A stretch of DNA of 64,000 nucleotides from Nocardia xishanensis NBRC 101358 (GTDB lineage Bacteria > Actinomycetota > Actinomycetes > Mycobacteriales > Mycobacteriaceae). The DNA lies in assembly GCF_001613365.1 (NCBI RefSeq), contig NZ_BDCF01000013.1:62001-126000 (forward strand). The letters run 5' to 3'. Below, piece by piece: positions 58,317 through 64,000 of the stretch (position 1 is its first letter; every line of letters starts with the position of its first letter). The notes under the pieces were generated by a model, which saw only the letters and a list, made by a program, of their open reading frames with translations, did not search any database and had not been told where the DNA came from. The position numbers were made by a program, and so were the translations under genes.

Positions 58317-59222
58317 TCAGCTCCACGAGCGCCGGTTCGGCCGCGCCTGGCCGGCGCCGGTCCACGCGACATCGTCGACCGCGAGCCACGGCGCGACCGC
58401 CACGACCGTCGGCGTCACCCCGGCGAAAGCCACGACGTCCCGATGAAGGTGGGCCTGGTCGGCATAGCCGGAATCCGCCGCCACCGCAGCGACGCTGTGA
58501 CCCGCGGCGAGCCGGTGCGCCGCGTAGTCGAAACGGATCAGCTTCGCGGCGCTCTTGGGGGCGAGACCGACCTGGGATCGGAACCGGGTCCACAGTCGTT
58601 TACGACTCCACCCGACCTCGTCCGCCAGCCGCTCGACTCGAATTCGCCCACGGCTCAGCGTCATCCGCTCCCAGCAGTAGGCGATCTCCGGATCGACCGC
58701 GGGGCCGGTCTCATGTCGCCGAGCCAGCGCGGCCTCCGCGATCGCGAACCGGTCGGCCCGCGACCGGGTAGCGTTCAGTCGCTCCCGGATCCGCACGGCG
58801 TCGCGCCCCCAGAGCTCCTCGAGGTCGACCACCGCACCGCTCAGCTCCGCGGACGCGCCGAGCACCGCGTGCGCGACCGTCGGCGACAGCCGTACCTGTA
58901 AGCAGTCGATATCGCGCCCGGACCCTCGAACGCCGCCGAGCGAGAGACCGGCGACGATAGCGCCGCGCGCCCCCCGGCCGCTGACGTCGTCGACGAGCAG
59001 CCCATCACCGAAGTCGAGGAACAGCGTGAGCGCCGGGTACGGGATCACCTGCATTTCGACGAGACTCTTCGTCCGGCCGCGAAACGCGGCCATGCTGACT
59101 CCGGCAACGCGGCTCGGCCGTTCCGGAACCGCGATGTCCCACACGGCCGCGGCGTCACGAACCGGCTCGACACATGGCATCTCGCCATGGTACGAGCCGC
59201 GCGAGAAATGCTGAGCCGCCAC
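58317..59222 (-). CDS. AraC-family regulator upstream of esterase-ABC operon
   Basis: This protein of about 301 residues has a C-terminal AraC DNA-binding domain with two helix-turn-helices (IRVERLADEVGWSRKRLWTR and ADSGYADQAHLHRD). The N-terminal part is a cupin-like sensing domain (VIPYPALTLFLDFGDGLLV). Position 59222 is a GTG with a poor ribosome binding site; an ATG at 59180 (MPCVEPVRD) is another candidate. It lies 93 bases upstream of the esterase on the same strand and may control the operon. Confidence 0.9.
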   Translation of the reverse strand: MAAQHFSRGSYHGEMPCVEPVRDAAAVWDIAVPERPSRVAGVSMAAFRGRTKSLVEMQVIPYPALTLFLDFGDGLLVDDVSGRGARGAIVAGLSLGGVRGSGRDIDCLQVRLSPTVAHAVLGASAELSGAVVDLEELWGRDAVRIRERLNATRSRADRFAIAEAALARRHETGPAVDPEIAYCWERMTLSRGRIRVERLADEVGWSRKRLWTRFRSQVGLAPKSAAKLIRFDYAAHRLAAGHSVAAVAADSGYADQAHLHRDVVAFAGVTPTVVAVAPWLAVDDVAWTGAGQARPNRRSWS

Positions 59223-59246
59223 GACTCCGACGCCCGCCCGGCCCGA

Positions 59247-60257
59247 TCAGATGCGCCGGCTGCGCCGGACCTCGCTGGGGGAGAGCTTCCACCAGCGCCG
59301 GGCGGCCCGCGAGAACGACGGCTGCTCGACGAAACCGACGATGCCCGCGATGTGGCCGAGCGGCAGGTCGGTGCCGAGCAGCAGCCGGAGCGCGGTTTCG
59401 CGACGAGTGTCGTCGAGCAGTTGACCGAAGGTGACGCCGGCCTGCTCGAGGTGCCGCTGGAGCGAGCGAGGGTGCATCATCAGCAACCGCGCGATTCCGG
59501 CCAGCTCGACCGTGCCCGTGCCGAGCGATTCCCTGATCGCGGCCCGGGTGCGGGACACGATGTCGGTCTGGCCATTCGACGTCTGCTCGGCGAGGAAGGC
59601 GACGGCGAGCTGGCGAATCGTGTCGTTGACGCCCACGAGTTCCAGCTTCGGCAGTGCCGCGGGGAGGCGGAGTACGGCGGCGGGCTGGGGCTGCCGAGTT
59701 CGGACCGGCGCTCCGAAGTAGTCCGCGTAGTCGCGGGGCGAGACCGGGGACTCGTACGGGAGATGGACGCCCAGCAAACCGTACGAGCCGCCGTTGAGGT
59801 AGGTGAGGACGCGGTGGGTGAAGGCGATACCCAGATCGACGGCCTGCACCGGACCCGCCGCGGTGGCCGGTCCGTAGTAGAGACCGACCACGCCGGGACG
59901 ATGCTGAGGATCCTCGCCCATGGACACCGTGAGAAACCGGCCGTACGAGGAGAGGTATCGCGACAGGCAATCGAGAGCGTCGCCGATGGTCGGCGAGTTC
60001 GTCATCGCGACGGCGAGCGTCCCCAGAACGGACACGGATTGACGTCCGGCGACCCGGAGACCGAAGTCGGGGCACCGCAGCCGCTCCGAGGCGACCTCCA
60101 GCAACGCCGCGGCCACCCGTCCTGGAATCAGGTCGTCGTCCATGTCGAGGGACTTGGGCGACAGGCCGACCGCGAGCGCCAGCGAGTCCGCGTCGCCCCC
60201 GAGCTCAGCGACGACGCTCCGGAAGCCGCGCAGACTGGCGGAGCGAATATGACTCAC
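59247..60257 (-). CDS. AraC-family regulator with arabinose-binding-type sensory domain
   Basis: From the chosen start this is 336 residues. The N-terminal domain has AALLEVASERLRCPDFGLRV and MTNSPTIGDALDCLSRY, the arabinose-binding-type dimerisation domain of OruR/ArgR-like regulators. The C-terminal HTH region has VELAGIARLLMMHPRSLQRHL and IAGIVGFVEQPSFSRAARRW. A longer frame to 60326 would have to translate the direct repeats, so the GTG at 60257 (VSHIRSASLRGF) is preferred. It diverges from a nitronate monooxygenase gene, which it probably controls. Confidence 0.9.
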   Translation of the reverse strand: MSHIRSASLRGFRSVVAELGGDADSLALAVGLSPKSLDMDDDLIPGRVAAALLEVASERLRCPDFGLRVAGRQSVSVLGTLAVAMTNSPTIGDALDCLSRYLSSYGRFLTVSMGEDPQHRPGVVGLYYGPATAAGPVQAVDLGIAFTHRVLTYLNGGSYGLLGVHLPYESPVSPRDYADYFGAPVRTRQPQPAAVLRLPAALPKLELVGVNDTIRQLAVAFLAEQTSNGQTDIVSRTRAAIRESLGTGTVELAGIARLLMMHPRSLQRHLEQAGVTFGQLLDDTRRETALRLLLGTDLPLGHIAGIVGFVEQPSFSRAARRWWKLSPSEVRRSRRI

Positions 60258-60267
60258 CCCGAGATTG

Positions 60268-60302
60268 TCGCACTCGGATAAAAAAGAGTCGCGCTCGGAT
60301 AA
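60268..60302. promoter_or_regulatory. Tandem direct repeat, probable AraC-type operator
   Basis: Two copies of TCGC(A/G)CTCGGATAA lie at 60,268-60,281 and 60,289-60,302. Only one base differs between copies. The start-to-start spacing is 21 bases, two turns of the helix, as expected for an AraC-type dimer. They sit in the gap between the regulator and the monooxygenase gene. Spacing and position fit a shared operator. Confidence 0.72.
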
Positions 60303-60397
60303 CTCTTCACCGGTCCCGCCCGGCACACTCCGATGCGTCGGCGCAACGCGCCCGGCCGTCCTTGCCGCGCGGCCGCCTCGGAACGAAGGAATCGACC

Positions 60398-61402
60398 ATG
60401 ACTTTGCCCCCCGCCCTGCGTGTTCCGCTCGCGCTCCCGGTTGTCGCGTCGCCGCTGTTCATCGTGTCCGGCCCGGAACTCGTCAGCGCCCAGTGCAAAG
60501 CCGGCGTCATCGGCTCGTTCCCCGCGCTCAATGCCCGTCCCGCGTCGGCCCTGCGCGACTGGCTCTCCCAGCTCACCGAGGAGCTGGCCGCGCACACCGC
60601 CGCCAACCCGCACGCGCCCGCCGCCCCCTTCGCCGTCAACCAGATCGTCCACAAGTCGAACGACCGGCTCGAGTCCGATCTGCAGGCGTGCGTGGACTTC
60701 CAGGTCCCGATCGTGATCACCTCGCTCGGCGCACGTCCCGAGGTCAACGACGCGATTCATTCCTACGGCGGCATCGTGCTGCACGATGTCATCAGTAATG
60801 CCTACGCGCACAAGGCCATCGAGAAGGGCGCGGACGGACTCATCGCCGTCGCCGCGGGCGCGGGCGGCCACGCGGGCACGATCTCGCCGTTCCCGCTCCT
60901 CCGCGAGATCCGCGAGTGGTTCGACGGGCCGCTCCTGCTCTCCGGTGCGCTTTCGCACGGCGCGTCGATCCTGGCGGCGCAGGCGGCCGGCGCCGACCTC
61001 GCCTACGTCGGCTCCGCGTTCATCGCGACGCACGAGGCCAACGCGGCCACCGGATACAAGCAGATGCTCGTCGACAGCACCGCCGCCGACATCGTCTACT
61101 CCAACCTCTTCACCGGCGTCCACGGCAACTACCTGCGCGGCAGCATCGTCGCCGCCGGTCTGGACCCCGACGACCTCCCCGAATCCGACCCGTCGAAGAT
61201 GAACTTCGGCTCCGGCGGCAACACCGGGGCGAAAGCGTGGCGTGACATCTGGGGCTCCGGACAGGGCGTCGGCACCCTCGACGAGGTCACCTCGGTCGCC
61301 GATCTGGTGACGCGCCTGCGCACCGAGTACGACACCGCCCTCGCCGCCGGGGTGTGGGACGGCACGTCGACGCGCCAGCTGGCCGCCGCACCGTCGGCTT
61401 AG
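60398..61402 (+). CDS. Nitronate monooxygenase
   Basis: This 334-residue FMN enzyme belongs to the 2-nitropropane-dioxygenase family. It has an N-terminal PVVASPLFIVSGPELVSAQC stretch, the AAGAGGHAGTISPFPLLREI block with the putative catalytic His in GGHAG, and the FMN-phosphate loop in GADLAYVGSAFIATHEA. The ATG at 60398 follows GAAGGA. The divergent AraC-type regulator and direct repeats suggest inducible expression. It oxidises nitronates; some relatives act on other enol-type substrates. Confidence 0.93.
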   Translation: MTLPPALRVPLALPVVASPLFIVSGPELVSAQCKAGVIGSFPALNARPASALRDWLSQLTEELAAHTAANPHAPAAPFAVNQIVHKSNDRLESDLQACVDFQVPIVITSLGARPEVNDAIHSYGGIVLHDVISNAYAHKAIEKGADGLIAVAAGAGGHAGTISPFPLLREIREWFDGPLLLSGALSHGASILAAQAAGADLAYVGSAFIATHEANAATGYKQMLVDSTAADIVYSNLFTGVHGNYLRGSIVAAGLDPDDLPESDPSKMNFGSGGNTGAKAWRDIWGSGQGVGTLDEVTSVADLVTRLRTEYDTALAAGVWDGTSTRQLAAAPSA

Positions 61403-61417
61403 GGGTCATCGGCGATG

Positions 61418-61460
61418 GCGAGACCGCGCACGCGTGATCAACGGGACAGGGCGGTCTCGC
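61418..61460. terminator. Possible hairpin between convergent genes
   Basis: Arms GCGAGACCGC (61,418-61,427) and GCGGTCTCGC (61,451-61,460) form a 10-base perfect stem with a 23-base loop. The right arm lies inside the end of the sigma-factor gene, so this is only a candidate terminator. Confidence 0.45.
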
Positions 61461-62352
61461 GCCGCACGCGGGACAGTTTTTCGGGATTGCGCACGGCGTA
61501 GAGCCCGGTGATCAGCCCGTCGTCGACGCGCACCGCGACGACGGTGTCGATCTCGCCGTCGCGCCGCAGTATCAGCGCCGGATAGCCGTTGACCTGCGCC
61601 AGTTGCTTCGCCGCCGCCGCGAGCCTGCCCAGCCCTGCGGTCAGCACGCGAGCCACGTTGCCCGCTCCCACGATCGGCGAGAGCGTGGCCTGCGCGATGC
61701 CGCCGCCGTCGCCGAGGAACACGACATCCGGCGCGAGGATGTCGAGCAGGTTCTGCAGATCTCCCGTGTCGATCGCGCGCTGGAACGCGTCGAGCGCGTC
61801 CCGGGTCTCGGCGGCGGAGACGATCCCGCGGGGCCGGCGTTCCGCGACGTGCGCCCGTGCCCGATAAGCGATCTGGCGCGCCGCGGCCGGACTCTTGTCG
61901 ACGGCTCGGGCGATCTCCTCGTACCCGACGTCGAACACTTCACGCAGCACGAACACCGCCCGCTCCGTCGGTGTGAGCGTCTCGAGCACCAGCAGCATCG
62001 CCATCGAGACGCTGTCGGCCAGCTCGACGTCCTCGGCGACGTCGGGCGCGGTGAGCAGCGGCTCGGGCAACCACGGTCCGACGTAGGACTCCTTGCGCCT
62101 GCCGAGGACGCGTAGCCGATCCAGCGCTTGGCGGGTGGTGATCCGCACCAGGTATGCGCGCTGATCCTGGACGCCGGCCACCTCGACCCCGGCCCACCGC
62201 AGCCAGGTCTCCTGCAGGACGTCTTCGGCGTCGGCGGCCGAGCCGAGCATCTGGTAGGCGACGGTGAACAGCAGGTTGCGATGGGCGACGAATGCCGCGG
62301 TCGCCGAGTCGCCGCCGCCCTCGCCCGGCATGCTCCGCGATGTACCGACCAT
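61438..62352 (-). CDS. sigJ: ECF41 sigma factor with SnoaL-like C-terminal domain (SigJ-like)
   Basis: This 304-residue sigma factor has sigma-2 (LLFTVAYQMLGSAADAEDVL), sigma-4 (LTPTERAVFVLREVFDVGYE) and a SnoaL-like regulatory domain (AIDTGDLQNLLDILAPDVVF). The ECF41 motifs LGDGGG and VRNPEKL are present. The ATG at 62352 has an AGGAG ribosome binding site and lies about 40 bases downstream of the proposed autoregulatory promoter. A longer frame upstream would cross that promoter and is not used. ECF41 sigma factors are regulated through their own C-terminal domain rather than by a separate anti-sigma factor. Confidence 0.92.
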   Translation of the reverse strand: MVGTSRSMPGEGGGDSATAAFVAHRNLLFTVAYQMLGSAADAEDVLQETWLRWAGVEVAGVQDQRAYLVRITTRQALDRLRVLGRRKESYVGPWLPEPLLTAPDVAEDVELADSVSMAMLLVLETLTPTERAVFVLREVFDVGYEEIARAVDKSPAAARQIAYRARAHVAERRPRGIVSAAETRDALDAFQRAIDTGDLQNLLDILAPDVVFLGDGGGIAQATLSPIVGAGNVARVLTAGLGRLAAAAKQLAQVNGYPALILRRDGEIDTVVAVRVDDGLITGLYAVRNPEKLSRVRRETALSR

Positions 62353-62390
62353 GAATGGCTCCTGTTCGCTCTCAGGTGATTCAGCCATCA

Positions 62391-62417
62391 GACGCCGGGC
62401 ACCGGCAATCCGTGACA
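62391..62417 (-). promoter_or_regulatory. ECF41-type promoter for the sigma-factor gene
   Basis: Reading on the minus strand, TGTCACG at 62,417-62,411 and CGTC at 62,394-62,391 are separated by 16 bases. This matches the published ECF41 consensus (TGTCACA-N16/17-CGTC) at all but one position. It lies just upstream of the sigma-factor start codon, so the gene is probably autoregulated. Confidence 0.72.
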
Positions 62418-62529
62418 CCGAAATGTCATGGCGCACATCACATCGGTGCGCTGTTACGCGGCCCGGGCAGCCCACGTCTGGTGTTCGTTCAGTGCGCGAG
62501 CACCCGACACCACGAGTGAGGACCATGTC

Positions 62530-62843
62530 ATGGAACCCGTTTCGATCTGAACGACAACGCGATCGGCGTCAAGATCGGCAAGCGCTTCGCGAACACCAGC
62601 CTGGCGATCACGCAGTCGACGCTGCCGAAGACCACGGTCGAATTGGTGGAACTGCGCGCCAGTCAGATCAACGGCTGCGGGTGGTGCAGCGATGCGCACA
62701 CCAAGGAGCTCGCGGCCGCCGGTGAACCCGCGGTCCGGATCAACCTGGTCGCCATGATCAACGCGGCCAACCGGCTCGGCGTGATCGTGCGTATGCAGGG
62801 CGGTTTCTACCAGCCCGGCATGTTCGACGGCATCGCCGACTGA
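62530..62843 (+). pseudogene. Carboxymuconolactone-decarboxylase-like gene with frameshift and internal deletion
   Basis: The first ATG (62,530) gives only six codons before a stop. The next frame carries the conserved start of the AhpD-like family (RFDLNDNAIGVKIGKRFANT) and the redox motif ASQINGCGWCSDAHTKELA. It then jumps directly from AAGEPAVRINLVA to MINAANRLGVI, lacking about 70 residues of the normal protein. One base is missing after the codon for Pro3 relative to the family sequence MEPRF. ECF41 sigma factors are normally paired with such a gene, so this is its inactivated target. Confidence 0.85.
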
Positions 62844-62944
62844 TCGTCAGCCGAATCCCGGCCCGGCCCACGACTATTCGATCCGGGCTGGGTTCGGTGA
62901 CGCCTAGTGCGGCCACCGCGCCTGCCGTGGGGAGGGTTGAAACC

Positions 62945-63463
62945 TCATGACGCGGACGCGAGGACGTGGACAGCCGACGAGGACGCCATCGAGCTTTTGC
63001 TTTCGGTCGTAGGTCGATCGTCCTGGCACGGGTGACACGACGGTCCCGTGCGCAGGCGTTCGATCGCGTCGAGGACATCCGATACCGCGGGGAGGTGCAG
63101 CGGACCGGGGCTGGGCCGCGATGCCCAGCGGCAGCCGAAGCCCTTGTCCGACATGGGAAGTAGCACTCGTCGCCCAGCTCGACGTGGGACGACTCCGAGG
63201 TCGGTGAACCTCGCAGGACTCGACAGCGTCAGCGGCTCGACGAGAAAGGTCCACCGTGTATCTCGCTCATCGCTGATGACGGCCGGGCAGGTGTCGGCGA
63301 GCAGCGCCAGAACGCGACGGCCGAGTGTGGAGGGAAGATCGAGCGCACCGATGCGCGGCCCGCACACGACGGTCGCCCGGTCGGCGGTCAGCTCGACCGG
63401 CAGACCGTATCTGTGTCGTAGTAGATGAGCGATATCCACTGGCGTATAACACGATTCGAACAT
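62945..63463 (-). CDS. Hypothetical protein
   Basis: This 172-residue protein has an ATG at 63463 with an AGGAG ribosome binding site. It starts MFESCYTPVDIAHLLRHRYG and has a block VVCGPRIGALDLPSTLGRRV, then DERDTRWTFLVEP. The second half contains RRAGRRVLLPMSDKGFG and RWASRPSP. I recognise the general pattern as an actinobacterial protein of unknown function, possibly near bifunctional primase/polymerase-like N-terminal domains, but would not assign a role. It has no obvious operon partner. Confidence 0.75.
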   Translation of the reverse strand: MFESCYTPVDIAHLLRHRYGLPVELTADRATVVCGPRIGALDLPSTLGRRVLALLADTCPAVISDERDTRWTFLVEPLTLSSPARFTDLGVVPRRAGRRVLLPMSDKGFGCRWASRPSPGPLHLPAVSDVLDAIERLRTGPSCHPCQDDRPTTESKSSMASSSAVHVLASAS

Positions 63464-63638
63464 CAGCTGGTCTCCTGCACGACGTGACCTCCCCATCGGT
63501 GGTGCGAGTCGCCCTGGCCGGGCGACGGTGCAAGCTCATCACCGCCGTGTTGCTGCGCAATGGCCGTTCTGTTCCTTTCGCGTTTCCTGCGCATCTCCAA
63601 CCAGACATGTTGCGCTGTAAGCGATTACGCCCGTCGAC

Positions 63639-64000
63639 TCACCAGGGAAGGGTGCCTTCGGCGTCGAAGTAGCCTCCGGTGGGTCCATCCGGGCCTACCT
63701 TCGCCATGCGCACGATGATCTCGGCGCCCTGCTCGACGGTCTGGCGGCCGGTGTTCCCGTTCAGGTCGGTCTTGGTGAAGCCGGGCTCCACCGCGTTGAT
63801 CCGGATGTCCGGGAACGCCTTCGCATACTGCACGGTGATCATGTTGACCGCCGCCTTCGACGCCGGGTAGGCGACGCCCGGGTAGTTGTATGCCGATGTG
63901 CCCGGGGTGGCGACCCTGGTGAGCGAGGCCAGGCTGCTGCTGACGTTGACCACTGCCGGAGCGGTGGAACGCCGCAACAGCGGGAGAAACGCGTGGAGAA
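63639..64000 (-). CDS. Short-chain dehydrogenase/reductase (partial)
   Basis: The gene runs off the right edge, so only its C-terminal 120 or so residues are visible. They contain HAFLPLLRRS, the catalytic Ser region VVNVSSSLASLTRV, the Tyr/Lys pair in YPASKAAVNMITVQYA, and NAVEPGFTKTDLN. These are typical of classical SDR enzymes. The NAD(P)-binding N-terminus lies outside the window. The ending GGYFDAEGTLPW suggests the carbonyl-reductase-like group of SDRs. Confidence 0.9.
   Translation of the reverse strand, partial: LHAFLPLLRRSTAPAVVNVSSSLASLTRVATPGTSAYNYPGVAYPASKAAVNMITVQYAKAFPDIRINAVEPGFTKTDLNGNTGRQTVEQGAEIIVRMAKVGPDGPTGGYFDAEGTLPW

Overview
The window is GC-rich actinobacterial DNA, most likely from Nocardia or a close mycolic-acid-producing relative. 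This rests on codon usage with G/C at most third positions, an Lsr2 protein, a FAAL-type polyketide synthase, a SigJ-like ECF41 sigma factor, a mycobacterial-type GH15 enzyme, an MmpL transporter and many DUF families typical of Corynebacteriales. No rRNA, tRNA, CRISPR array, insertion sequence or phage gene was seen.

Region 1 (about 1-18,911) is the most distinctive part: an apparent lipid or polyketide biosynthetic cluster. A cytochrome P450 diverges from a 3,368-residue megasynthase with the order FAAL-ACP-KS-AT-DH-KR-ACP-condensation-FkbH. It is translationally coupled (GTGA overlap) to a carrier/thioester-reductase protein with an unusual C-terminal domain. That gene is in turn coupled (ATGA overlap) to an alpha/beta hydrolase with a Cys nucleophile. 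A Gfo/Idh/MocA oxidoreductase and two different glycosyltransferases (GT1-like and GT4-like) follow. My working model, which is inference, is this: a fatty acid is adenylated and extended once, the acyl chain is moved by the condensation domain onto a glyceryl-thioester made by the FkbH domain, the product is released reductively, and it is then oxidised and glycosylated. The product would be a glycosylated acyl-glyceryl lipid.

Region 2 (about 19,000-37,700) holds housekeeping and stress genes. It contains a DUF6325/SHOCT pair, a thioesterase, a DUF1254 exported protein, a P-type ATPase/PPK2/DUF7144 operon, a class II glutamine amidotransferase, a GH15/MFS/membrane-protein operon, and small GYD, SpoIIAA-like and DoxX-like genes. 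One small gene at about 35.5-35.9 kb is broken by two apparent frameshifts.

Region 3 (about 37,000-42,200) looks like a reactive-sulfur module. It has a CsoR/CstR-type repressor with the two-Cys, no-His pattern of persulfide sensors, an MMPL transporter, a CoA-disulfide-reductase/rhodanese fusion and a 51-residue Cys-rich protein. Three copies of a 7-2-7 palindrome (ATACCCC-NN-GGGGTAT) lie upstream of these units and define a probable regulon.

Region 4 (about 42,200-52,750) carries a DAG-kinase-like protein, a SulP transporter, a second DUF7144 protein, DUF2231, lsr2, an SDR, an amidohydrolase and an acyltransferase-3/SGNH protein.

Region 5 (about 52,700-64,000) begins with decayed gene remnants, including a galE fragment. 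A coupled operon of AraC regulator, esterase and two ABC exporter half-subunits follows, then a second AraC regulator diverging from a nitronate monooxygenase across a 21-bp-spaced direct repeat. Next is an ECF41 sigma factor with a recognisable autoregulatory promoter. Its usual partner, a carboxymuconolactone decarboxylase, is a pseudogene here. The window ends inside an SDR gene.
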